Positions 40,990 to 49,320 of a stretch of DNA of 64,000 nt are shown piece by piece (the first letter of the stretch is position 1; every line of letters begins with the position of its first letter). The stretch covers positions 62,001 through 126,000 of the forward strand of contig JAPOZM010000113.1 of the NCBI GenBank assembly GCA_026706075.1, written 5' to 3'. The notes beneath the pieces are model-generated. The model saw only the letters and a list, made by a program, of their open reading frames with translations, was not told the origin of the DNA and did no database searches. Position numbers and translations under genes: made by a program. The stretch is from Gemmatimonadaceae bacterium. Lineage in GTDB: Bacteria > Latescibacterota > UBA2968 > UBA8231.

Positions 40990-42129
40990 TCATACCGAAA
41001 CCTCGCTCTCGATCCCCAGGATGCGCCCCGCGGTCCCGCCCATGATCGCCTCCCTGTCACCGGCGGTCAGGAAGTCGCAGTAGTGCTCGATCCACCGCCG
41101 CGACTGCCGGTAGGTGCAGAACCGGTTCTGGAAGGGCATGTCGGTCCCCCACAGCAGGCGGTCGGACCCGACCCGGGCGACCATCTCCTCCAGGGTCGGC
41201 CAGACCTCCCGGTAGGGGAAGTCGAAGAGGTCGCCCAGGCGCACCGGGAAGCAGACCTCGAGGTGGCAGCTCGGGCTGTCGAAGGGCTGCCAGACCTCCT
41301 CGGGCAGAACGATGCGGCCGCCCTCGAGGAAGAGGCGCCACGGGAAGCCGTGGGTGAGGGAACAGACGGTGTCGGGGTAGCGCTCCATCCAGCGGGTGAG
41401 GATCCGGAGCTCCTGGAGATACTCCTGCCGTGGCCCGCCGGGCGGATCCTCGCCGGCCATGCCGGCCGGTCCCGATCCCAGGGTGAAGAACACGGGGACT
41501 CCCAGGGCCGTGGCCGCCTCCCAGAAGGGCCGGAAGGGGCCGTCGTCCCAGGGCTCCTGGTTGCCGAGGTAGGCGTGGGGCGGGCAGAACTTGACGGCGT
41601 GCAGGCCGAGCTCTCCGATCGCCCGCTGCAGCTCGCCGATGACGGCGTCGGTCTCAGGGGGAATCCGCCACTCGTCCACCGGCGCCATGGAGCGCAGGCG
41701 GTCGGGGAAGCGCTCCACGCAGGCGGCCTGGAAGCCGCTGTCCCGCCCCAGGATGGGATCGACGTGGAGCAGGGCCATGTCGACGCCGGCGTAGTCCATC
41801 TCGCAGGTCAGGCTGAAGTGGGTGTAGTCAAGCTCCCCCATGTCCGGGGGATAGAAGTGCTTGGTGTACTCCTCGCCCTCGTGGTTCCACACCACCCGCC
41901 CCCTGGCGGAGTTGACGCGGAAGTCGACGTCGGGGGCGGCGTCGGGGTCCCACCTCCCCGAGGGGTTGAGCGGCGTCGACGGTCCCGGCGAGCGGTCGCG
42001 GATGCGGATCGCCGGCTGGTGGTGGCCGGCGTGGGCCAGCTGCAGCCACCTCATGTGGTCCTCGCCGCTGGCGTGGCCGGCGGGGCTGGTGGCCGGCTCG
42101 AAGCAGTAGACGTGGGAATCGATGATCAT
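40990..42129 (-). CDS. Amidohydrolase-family (Amidohydro_2) metal-dependent hydrolase
   Basis: The product is 379 residues. It begins IIDSHVYCFEPA; the usual metal-binding HxH after the first strand reads H6-V-Y8, so the second histidine is replaced. Other family features remain: HVDPILG, LHAVKFCPPHAY, the histidine of LTHGFPW, and WGTDMPFQNRF with the late Asp. The C-terminus DREAIMGGTAGRILGI is typical of the ACMSD/amidohydrolase-2 group, which includes decarboxylases and lactonases. A GAGAGAG site precedes the ATG. A terminator-like hairpin lies in its leader. It is divergent from the third (alpha/alpha)-barrel gene, which suggests a shared regulatory region. Confidence 0.8.
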   Translation of the reverse strand: MIIDSHVYCFEPATSPAGHASGEDHMRWLQLAHAGHHQPAIRIRDRSPGPSTPLNPSGRWDPDAAPDVDFRVNSARGRVVWNHEGEEYTKHFYPPDMGELDYTHFSLTCEMDYAGVDMALLHVDPILGRDSGFQAACVERFPDRLRSMAPVDEWRIPPETDAVIGELQRAIGELGLHAVKFCPPHAYLGNQEPWDDGPFRPFWEAATALGVPVFFTLGSGPAGMAGEDPPGGPRQEYLQELRILTRWMERYPDTVCSLTHGFPWRLFLEGGRIVLPEEVWQPFDSPSCHLEVCFPVRLGDLFDFPYREVWPTLEEMVARVGSDRLLWGTDMPFQNRFCTYRQSRRWIEHYCDFLTAGDREAIMGGTAGRILGIESEVSV

Positions 42130-42168
42130 CGCGTCTCTCTCGTCTGCGGTGGGGGTCCGAAGGTAAGG

Positions 42169-42212
42169 AAAAAGCCCCCGGCCCGATGGGGCGCTTCCTC
42201 CCCGTCGGGGGC
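42169..42212 (-). terminator. Terminator-like hairpin in the leader of the amidohydrolase gene (possible attenuator)
   Basis: On the - strand, 42212-42207 pairs with 42179-42174 (six GC pairs), and an inner stem 42206-42200 pairs with 42191-42185 after a 5-base bulge; the loop is 8 bases, followed by TTTTT (42173-42169). It lies 40 bases before the amidohydrolase ATG with no gene upstream on that strand, so if functional it would act as a leader attenuator rather than an operon terminator. Confidence 0.4.
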
Positions 42213-42288
42213 CGCCCTATACTTGCCCCCCTTTCGCCGGCCAGGCGCCCGGCGTGACCCCGATCTACCCACAGAGGAGACGCGCCCC

Positions 42289-44322
42289 ATGGCATCCACC
42301 CCGGCCATCGTCGCCACCGACATCGTCCCCCCGCCCGAGTGGGCCCTGCTGCAGCGCCGCCTCTTCGGCATCCTCGAGACCGCCGGCGACGCCGCCACCG
42401 AGGGCTACGCCCGCTCCGACGGCCGGGTCTATCACTTCTTCGACGTGGACGACGCCTACGAGAGCCGCTCCATGCGCGCCATGCTCTACGCCCTGGGCGG
42501 CCACGAGCGCTTCCTGCACATCGCCAAGCGCGAGTGGGACGCCATCACCTGGCTCTACAGCGAGGAGCGCCAGCTGACCGACGACGAGCCGATGCACCCG
42601 ATGTACATGCCCCAGCTGCGCAACGAGTACTGGAACCTCAACGTCCCCTTCAACGCCGACTGGTTCCACATGGGCGAGGGCAACCAGATGCTCTACGACT
42701 TCGGTGTCGCCGACCCGACGAACCCCTCCAACCGCGAGCGGGCCCGCAAGTTCGCGGCCATGTACATCGGCGAGGACCCGGCGGCCCCCAACTTCGATCC
42801 CGAGCACGGGATCTTCCGCTCGCCCCTCCACGGAGGCGCCGGTCCCATGACCTCGGTGCGCCAGCACAAGGAGATCGTCCACCGGGAGGGAGGCATCTCC
42901 AACTACGTCCACCTCGTGCGCCACTGGCTCGACCGCGGCTCCATCGGCGACTTCGGGCATCGCAACGTGATCCAGGACAACCCGAGCCCCGGGCCGCTGA
43001 CCCCCCACTTCCTCTACCCGAAGATCAAGGAGCTGGAGTCGCGGTGGTACGAGGACGAGGCCCGCCGCGAGGAGATCCTCGACCTCTTCGACAAGATGGC
43101 CCTACAGGGCGACGAGCCGGCCGGTCTCTGCGCCACGGCCCTGGTGACCAACGCCTACCTCTACACGGGCGACGAGAAGTACAAGAGGTGGGTCCTCGAC
43201 TACGTCGGCGGCTGGATCGAGCGGATCGAGAAGAACGGCGGCGTCATCCCCGACAACGTCGGTCCCAACGGCCAGGTCGGCGAGCACCGCGACGGCCAGT
43301 GGTGGGGAGGGCTGCACGGCTGGAGCACCAACGAGAGCGCCGCCGACCGGCTCTTCCTCGGCCTCATCGTGGGGGCCCAGTGCGCCCACCTGCTCAGCGG
43401 CGGCGACGACGGCTACCTGGAGGTCCTGCGCTCCCAGGTCGTGGCCCTCCTCGACCGGAGCCGGATGGAGGACGGCCGCCTGGTGGTGCCCAAGGGCCAC
43501 GGCCCCGAGGGCTGGTTCGGGTACGACGAGTTCACCATCCGCGGTGGCCCCGCCCACCTGGTCAACCTGTGGCACGAGTCGATGTCCCCGGGCGACTACG
43601 AGCTGGTCACCCGCGTGCGCGACGGCGGCGGCACCGACTGGAACGAGCTGCCCGCCATCGGCGACCGGGGCGGCGCCCGTACCGAGTTCTCCCGCTTCCA
43701 GTACTACGACGGCCGGAACCCGGGCTGGCCGGTACAGTGCCTGCGGTCCGACTACCAGCAGGCCGCCGCCTTCCTCGAGGGCATGAACCGCGACGACCGC
43801 AGCGTGCAGCAGATCATCGACGACAACGCCTGGCCGCCGAACCCGGTGATCGTCAAGGGCCTCGTGCAGACCACCATGGGCTGCCCCGGCCAGCTCTACA
43901 ACGGCGGCATCCTGCGCGCCACGGTGCGCTACTTCGACGCCGACGCCGTACGCCCCGGCCTGCCGCCGGACGTGGCGGCCCTCGTGGACGACCTCTCCGC
44001 CGGCGGCTGCGGGATCCAGCTGGTGAACACCAGCCACACCGAGAGCCGCAACCTCGTCGTCCAGTCCGGGGCCTTCGGCGAGCACTCCTTCACCGAGGTG
44101 GGGTTCACGGGGACGGCCGTCGGCAGCGACGAGCCCAACCCCAACACCCGCGTGCGCGCCGAGAGGACGGCCACGACGGACAGCGTCCAGGTCGACGGCC
44201 AGCACTTCACTGTGACCCTGCCGCCCATGACCTCGGTGCGCCTGACCTGCGGCCTGAGGCGGTTCGCCAACGACCCCACCTACGCCTTCCCCTGGCACGG
44301 CGGGACGGTCCCCGTCGAGTAG
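42289..44322 (+). CDS. Uncharacterised (alpha/alpha)-barrel-like protein, paralogue 3
   Basis: The product is 677 residues from the ATG at 42289 with GAGGAG upstream; the frame is open further upstream, but only shadows the opposite gene. It aligns with the tandem pair at 4909-8846: PPEWALLQRRLFGIL, DWFHMGEGNQ in place of EWHH-x2-EGNM, VIPDNVGPNG, GEHRDGQWWGG, and QSGAFGEHSFTE. The replacement of the H-H pair by F-H in the first motif is the main divergence. It stands alone here, divergent from the amidohydrolase gene. Enzyme activity on a carbohydrate is inferred only from the helical-barrel appearance and context. Confidence 0.65.
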   Translation: MASTPAIVATDIVPPPEWALLQRRLFGILETAGDAATEGYARSDGRVYHFFDVDDAYESRSMRAMLYALGGHERFLHIAKREWDAITWLYSEERQLTDDEPMHPMYMPQLRNEYWNLNVPFNADWFHMGEGNQMLYDFGVADPTNPSNRERARKFAAMYIGEDPAAPNFDPEHGIFRSPLHGGAGPMTSVRQHKEIVHREGGISNYVHLVRHWLDRGSIGDFGHRNVIQDNPSPGPLTPHFLYPKIKELESRWYEDEARREEILDLFDKMALQGDEPAGLCATALVTNAYLYTGDEKYKRWVLDYVGGWIERIEKNGGVIPDNVGPNGQVGEHRDGQWWGGLHGWSTNESAADRLFLGLIVGAQCAHLLSGGDDGYLEVLRSQVVALLDRSRMEDGRLVVPKGHGPEGWFGYDEFTIRGGPAHLVNLWHESMSPGDYELVTRVRDGGGTDWNELPAIGDRGGARTEFSRFQYYDGRNPGWPVQCLRSDYQQAAAFLEGMNRDDRSVQQIIDDNAWPPNPVIVKGLVQTTMGCPGQLYNGGILRATVRYFDADAVRPGLPPDVAALVDDLSAGGCGIQLVNTSHTESRNLVVQSGAFGEHSFTEVGFTGTAVGSDEPNPNTRVRAERTATTDSVQVDGQHFTVTLPPMTSVRLTCGLRRFANDPTYAFPWHGGTVPVE

Positions 44323-44347
44323 CGGTCTGAGGCCGAAGGCTCGCCGG

Positions 44348-46480
44348 CTAGTTCAGCCGGATCGCGCGGATGCGGTTGTTGAAGTAGTCGCTGACCAGCA
44401 GGATCCCGTCGCCGTAGAGGCAGATGCCGGAGGGCTCGCTGAAGAGCGCCTGCCTCGCCGGCCCCCCGTCTCCCGCGAATCCCTGGCCCTCCCCGCCGGC
44501 GATCACCTCCAGGACGTTTCCCGGGGCGCAGCGAAGGAGGCGGCTGTTCCCGGAGTCGCAGACGTAGAGGACCCCGCCGGCGGTGACGGCGATGCCCTTC
44601 GGGGTGTCGAGCCGGGCCTCGCCGGGGCGGGTGCCCTCGGGCGAGCAGCCGGGTTCGCCGGTGCCGGCGACGGTGGAGATCGTCCCGCCCGCGTCGACCA
44701 CGCGGACGGCGTGGTTGGAGCTGTCCGCCAGGTACATGCGGCCTCCCCCGTCGAAGCGGATGGCGGTGACGGCGCCGATGCGGGCGGCGGTGGCGGGCCC
44801 CCCGTCCCCGGAGTACCCGGGCTCCCCGATGCCGGCGACGGTGGTGATGATGCCGGTATTCGCGTCGATGCGGCGCACCCGGCCGATGGTGCCGTCGGCG
44901 AGGAAGATGTCGCCCCCCGGCCCGTGGGCCACGGCGGAGACCGACAGCATGCAGGCGCTGGTCGCGGGTCCGCCGTCCCCCTTGTCCCACTGGAAGCCGG
45001 TTCCGGCGATGGTGGTGATGATCCCCCCTTCGTCGACGCGGCGGACGTAGCCGTGGCGGGTGTCGGCGATGACCGCCCGTCCCCGGGCGTCGACCGAGAC
45101 GTCGGCGGGATTGCTCAGGTAGGCTTCGGGACCGGGGCCGCCGTCGCCGCCGAAGGCCCGGGCGCCGTTGCCGGCGACGGTGCGGATCACGCCGCTGACC
45201 GGGTCGATCGCCCGGACCCGCTGGTTGAAGGTGTCGGCGAAGTAGACCTGCCCGTCCGGTCCCGCGTCGATCCCCGAGGGGGCCGCCAGGAACCCCTGCC
45301 GCGCCGGCTCGCCGTCGTGGATGCTGGTGCCGCCGAGGACCGTGGTGACGAGGCCCGTCTCCCCGTCGTAGCGGCGCATCCGTCCGGAGCAGTCGCACCA
45401 GAACACGGTCCCGTCCGGGTCGGCGAGGATGCCGGCCTCCACCGAGTTGCAGACCGCCTCGGAGCCGTGCACTCCCTCGTCGCCCCACCCGGGCACGCCG
45501 GTGCCTACCAGGGTCGTGACGATGCCGGTGGCGGCGTCGACCCGGCGGACGCGGTACCCGTACTTCTCGCCGACGAAGAGGTTGTCGTGCGCGTCCAGGC
45601 AGATGGCGTCCGGCATGAGCGTGCTGGCCTCGGTGGCCGGCCCCCCGTCGCCGTTGGACGAGGGCATGCCGTTGCCCAGCACCGTGGTGATGATGCCGGT
45701 GGCCATGTCGATCCTGCGGATGCGGTGGTTCGAGTTGTCGCAGACGTAGAGGTCGCCCCGGGAGTCGAAGGCCAGGTGCTCAGGATGGTAGAAGGAGGCG
45801 TCCGCGGCCGGCCCGCCGTCGCCGTGGTAGCCGCCCCAGCTGAGGCCGCCCCAGTCCTCCAGCCCCTTGCCCAGGTAGGGCCGGCTCCTTCCTTTCTCCG
45901 ACGGATAGTGACGGGCGTCGTGACCGGCGAAGAGCTCGATGATGCCGGTCCTTGCGTCCACCTTGCGGATCGTGTTCTGCCACTCGCTGGACAGGTAGAG
46001 GTTGTCGGCCGCATCCACCGCGATGCCGCAGTGGACGTCCAGCTCCGCCTCGAGGGCGGGACCCCCGTCGCCGCCGCGGCCGCCGCGGCCGGACCCGGCG
46101 ACCCGGGTGATGATGCCGGTCTCGGCGTCGATCCGGCGGATCGTGCGGTTCGCCAGGTCGGCGGTGTAGATGTTGCCGCGGCGGTCCAGGGTCAGGCTGT
46201 GGGGCCCGCGCAACCGCGCCTCCAGCGCCGGCCCGCCGTCGCCGCGGTTCCCGGGGACGCCGTCGCCGGCGAAGGCGTGCAGGATCCCCTCGCCGTCGAT
46301 GCGCCAGAGGCGGTTGGCGTGCCAGTCGGCGACGATCAGATCGCCGTCGGCGCGGCGGACGACGCCGATCGGCCATCCCACGTGGGCCTCCTTCGCCGGC
46401 ACGCCGGTCTCGTGGGGCGCACCGGCGATGGTGGTGACGTGGCCGGCGGGCAACTCTGCGAAGAGGGAATTCAGGTTCAC
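44348..46480 (-). CDS. NHL-repeat beta-propeller protein (about 12 blades)
   Basis: The product is 710 residues. A unit of roughly 56-58 residues recurs about twelve times: G-D-G-G-P-A followed by a start-of-blade stretch such as LRGPHSLTLD, then NIYTAD-x2-N-x2-IRRID, then GIITRVAG. Seven or so units keep GDGGPA exactly or nearly, the rest vary (DEGVHGSEA, DGEPARQG, PEGTRPGEA). That count would suit two six-bladed propellers. Unlike many NHL proteins it starts MNLNSLFAELPAGHV with no signal peptide. The NHL fold commonly binds proteins, RNA or ligands, and some are lyases. It converges with the (alpha/alpha)-barrel gene 25 bp away. Confidence 0.85.
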   Translation of the reverse strand: MNLNSLFAELPAGHVTTIAGAPHETGVPAKEAHVGWPIGVVRRADGDLIVADWHANRLWRIDGEGILHAFAGDGVPGNRGDGGPALEARLRGPHSLTLDRRGNIYTADLANRTIRRIDAETGIITRVAGSGRGGRGGDGGPALEAELDVHCGIAVDAADNLYLSSEWQNTIRKVDARTGIIELFAGHDARHYPSEKGRSRPYLGKGLEDWGGLSWGGYHGDGGPAADASFYHPEHLAFDSRGDLYVCDNSNHRIRRIDMATGIITTVLGNGMPSSNGDGGPATEASTLMPDAICLDAHDNLFVGEKYGYRVRRVDAATGIVTTLVGTGVPGWGDEGVHGSEAVCNSVEAGILADPDGTVFWCDCSGRMRRYDGETGLVTTVLGGTSIHDGEPARQGFLAAPSGIDAGPDGQVYFADTFNQRVRAIDPVSGVIRTVAGNGARAFGGDGGPGPEAYLSNPADVSVDARGRAVIADTRHGYVRRVDEGGIITTIAGTGFQWDKGDGGPATSACMLSVSAVAHGPGGDIFLADGTIGRVRRIDANTGIITTVAGIGEPGYSGDGGPATAARIGAVTAIRFDGGGRMYLADSSNHAVRVVDAGGTISTVAGTGEPGCSPEGTRPGEARLDTPKGIAVTAGGVLYVCDSGNSRLLRCAPGNVLEVIAGGEGQGFAGDGGPARQALFSEPSGICLYGDGILLVSDYFNNRIRAIRLN

Positions 46481-46589
46481 GGCGAGCCTTCCTTGAATCG
46501 GTCGGGACTAAAGAGGGCCTGCCGGACAGGGCCTGCAAGGCGGAGGGCTCCCCGTTGAAGGTGGCCATCATCCAGGCCCCGGACCCCCA

Positions 46590-49274
46590 GTGACCGCGGC
46601 CCGGACTCCACATCGCGGCCCCGGAGGGCTGACGCCCTGGGTCGTCCCGTGCCTGTTCTTCCTCTCGGGGGCCTGCGGACTCGTCTACCAGGTCGTCTGG
46701 GCGCGCATGCTCGTCGTCGTCTTCGGCGCCACCGTGCTCGCCGTGAGCACGGTCCTGAGCGCCTTCATGGCGGGCCTCGCCCTCGGCAGCTTCCTCTTCG
46801 GGCGCTACGTGGACGGCCGCGGCGCCGGCGGCGCCGGCGCCCGCCCGCTGCGGGTCTTCGCCCTCCTGGAGGCCGGCGTCGGCCTCTATGCCCTGGTCTT
46901 TCCGGCCCTGGCCGCGGAGATCGGCTCCTCGGCGGCTCTCGTGCAGGCCCTGGGCCCCGGCGGCGGCGCCCTCGCCCCGGTCCTGCGCTTCGCAATCACC
47001 TTCCTGCTCCTGCTGGTGCCGACGACGCTGATGGGCGCCACCCTGCCGGTGCTGTCGAAGTTCGTCGTCCGCCGGCTGGCGGGCGCGGGCCCGGGGGTGG
47101 GCCTGCTCTACGGGATCAACACCCTGGGCGCCGTGGCCGGCGTCGTCCTGGTCACCTTCCTGCTGATGGAGGCCCTCGGGCTGAGGGGCAGCACCTGGGT
47201 GGTGGCCGCCGCCAACTTCACCGTCGCCGCCCTCGCCATGCTGCTCGACCGGCGGCTGACAGGTACCGCGGCCAAACCGCACCCGGCGCCCGACACCGGC
47301 CTCGAAGCCGGAACACCCGAGGTCTCGCCCCCCTCGACGCCGGCCGGCGAGCCGGTCCCCGCGTACCTCGTCACCGCCGTCATCGCCGCCTTCGGCCTCT
47401 CCGGCTTCGCCGCCCTCGGCTACGAGGTCGCCTGGCTGCGGCTCTTCATCGTCTCCTTCGGCGTCAACACCCACTACGAGTTCAGCATCATCCTCATCGC
47501 CTTCCTCCTCGGCATCTCCCTCGGCAGCCTCGCCTGCAGCCGCTATCTGCGGGCGGCGAGGGACCTGCCCGCCCTCTTCGGGACGATGGAGGTCCTCATC
47601 GGCCTGGTGGGCCTCTGCTCGGTCTCCCTCTTCGCCTGGTGGCCGGAGTGGAGCGGCTGGATCCAGCGGGCCGACACCTGGTGGAGCCACCGCCTGGGGA
47701 TCTTCGCCGTCTCCTTCGCGATCATGCTCGTGCCCACCCTGCTCATGGGCGCCCTCTTCCCGGTGGTGAGCCGCATCAACACCCCCGGCCTCGGGCGGCT
47801 CGGCCGCGGCGTCGGAGACGCCTACGCGGTGAACAGCCTCGGCGCCATCGCCGGAGCCGCCGCCACCGGCTTCGCCCTCGTTCCCGCCTTCGGCACCGAG
47901 GGGGCCTTCAAGCTCCTGGGCCTCATCAACGTCGCCGCCGGGCTCGTGGTCCTGGGGCTGCACCAGCGCCACCGCCCCCGGAGGCGCAACAAGGCGGTGG
48001 CCGCCGGCGCCCTGGTCCTCTCCATCGCCGCCCTGACCCTGGCCCCGGAGGACGTCCTGCGCGGGATCGTGGAACCTCGGAGGCCGGGGGCCGAGCTGGT
48101 CTTCTACCGCGAGGGCCGCGAGGGGGTGGTCACGGTGGCGGCCGAGCCCGGGTACCGCGAGATGAGGTTCAACCGGGGCAGCCAGGTGCCCACCGACTAC
48201 GGCTCCTTCCAGGTCTTCCGGCTCCTGGGCCACCTGCCCCTGCTGCTGCACGAGGACCCGCGGGAGGTCCTCGTCGTCGCTCTCGGGGGCGGCATCGCCC
48301 TGGGGGCCGTGGCCCGGCACGACCTGACCCGCGTCGACTGCGTCGAGATGGTCCCCGACATGGTGGCCGCCGCCCGGCAGGAGTACGGGACCTTCAACCA
48401 CCGCGTCCTCGAAGGTCTGGAGGAGTCCCCCATCCACATCTCCTTCGACGACGGCCGCAACCACCTGCTGGCGTCGGGGCGCCGGTACGACGTGATCACG
48501 GGCGACGCCACCCACCCCACCAGCACCGACAGCTGGATCCTCTACACCCGCGACTTCTACGAGCTGTGCCGGTCCCGCCTGAAGGAGGGCGGCATCTTCG
48601 TGCAGTGGCTGCCCTTCCACGGCCTGCTGGTGGACGACTTCAGGACCGTGCTGCGCACCTTCGGCAGCGTCTTCGAGCACGCCACCCTGTGGCGCACCAA
48701 CCACTTCTCCGTCATGGTGGGCACCGCGGGGCCCCTGCGCGTCGATCTGGCGGAGTTGGAGGCGAGGTACGACCGCCCTGAGGTGCGCGAGAGCCTGCTG
48801 GAGGCGGACCTGGGGACGCCCCTGGACGTGCTGAGCTGCTTCCTCCTCGACGAGGACTCCTTCGCCGCCTACGTGGGGGAGGGGCCCGTCAACAGCGACG
48901 ACCACCCGCACCTGAGCTTCGCCAGCCGCCGCGGCTTCGGCGCCGACGTGTGGAGGGTCCTGGCCGACCTCGACCGCCACCTGGAGGAGCATCCCCCGAG
49001 GCTCGGGCCCTGGCTGCGATACCCGGACGAGGCCGCGCGCCTGGAGATGGAGCCGCGGCTGCAGGCCTGGTTCGAGGGCAAGCGTCACGTGCTGAAGGGG
49101 GACATCCTGCGCCTGAGCGAGGACTGGTCCGGGGCGCTGGCCGCCTACGCCAGGGCCCTGGAGGCGAACCCCCGGGAGCTGACGGCCCGCCACTTCCGGG
49201 AGGAGATCGACCGGCCCTTCCGCGAGCGCCGCCGCCTCCTGGAGCACCTGCCGCAGGTGGGAGGACACCACTGA
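46590..49274 (+). CDS. Membrane-fused spermidine-synthase-like protein
   Basis: The product is 894 residues from a GTG. The N-terminal half has many membrane helices (first at about 17-37, FLSGACGLVYQVVWARMLV) and belongs to the fused MFS/spermidine-synthase type. The C-terminal half shows the methyltransferase-like fold: VLVVALGGGIALG near 555, the acidic VDCVEMV, GDATHPTSTDSWILYTRDFYELC and KEGGIFVQWLP. The very end has one TPR-like helix pair. Similar proteins exist widely in environmental bacteria, but a true aminopropyltransferase activity is not established for them. It is divergent from the NHL gene, and the next gene follows after 46 bp. Confidence 0.8.
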   Translation: MTAARTPHRGPGGLTPWVVPCLFFLSGACGLVYQVVWARMLVVVFGATVLAVSTVLSAFMAGLALGSFLFGRYVDGRGAGGAGARPLRVFALLEAGVGLYALVFPALAAEIGSSAALVQALGPGGGALAPVLRFAITFLLLLVPTTLMGATLPVLSKFVVRRLAGAGPGVGLLYGINTLGAVAGVVLVTFLLMEALGLRGSTWVVAAANFTVAALAMLLDRRLTGTAAKPHPAPDTGLEAGTPEVSPPSTPAGEPVPAYLVTAVIAAFGLSGFAALGYEVAWLRLFIVSFGVNTHYEFSIILIAFLLGISLGSLACSRYLRAARDLPALFGTMEVLIGLVGLCSVSLFAWWPEWSGWIQRADTWWSHRLGIFAVSFAIMLVPTLLMGALFPVVSRINTPGLGRLGRGVGDAYAVNSLGAIAGAAATGFALVPAFGTEGAFKLLGLINVAAGLVVLGLHQRHRPRRRNKAVAAGALVLSIAALTLAPEDVLRGIVEPRRPGAELVFYREGREGVVTVAAEPGYREMRFNRGSQVPTDYGSFQVFRLLGHLPLLLHEDPREVLVVALGGGIALGAVARHDLTRVDCVEMVPDMVAAARQEYGTFNHRVLEGLEESPIHISFDDGRNHLLASGRRYDVITGDATHPTSTDSWILYTRDFYELCRSRLKEGGIFVQWLPFHGLLVDDFRTVLRTFGSVFEHATLWRTNHFSVMVGTAGPLRVDLAELEARYDRPEVRESLLEADLGTPLDVLSCFLLDEDSFAAYVGEGPVNSDDHPHLSFASRRGFGADVWRVLADLDRHLEEHPPRLGPWLRYPDEAARLEMEPRLQAWFEGKRHVLKGDILRLSEDWSGALAAYARALEANPRELTARHFREEIDRPFRERRRLLEHLPQVGGHH

Positions 49275-49320
49275 GCGGTTGCCCCGCCGGCGGTTCCGGT
49301 GCGATGATTGGACCCTTCCG

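Noticed and set aside
42218..42223. TATACT as a -10 element for the (alpha/alpha)-barrel gene at 42289
   Set aside because: The hexamer at the right distance upstream (42195-42200) does not resemble a -35 element, and other sigma factors cannot be judged from one hexamer.
44348..46480. Regular DNA-level recurrence of the GDGGPA coding sequence resembling a repeat array
   Set aside because: The spacing of ~170 bases and variable sequence are explained by NHL blade repeats in the protein; there are no CRISPR-like spacers.
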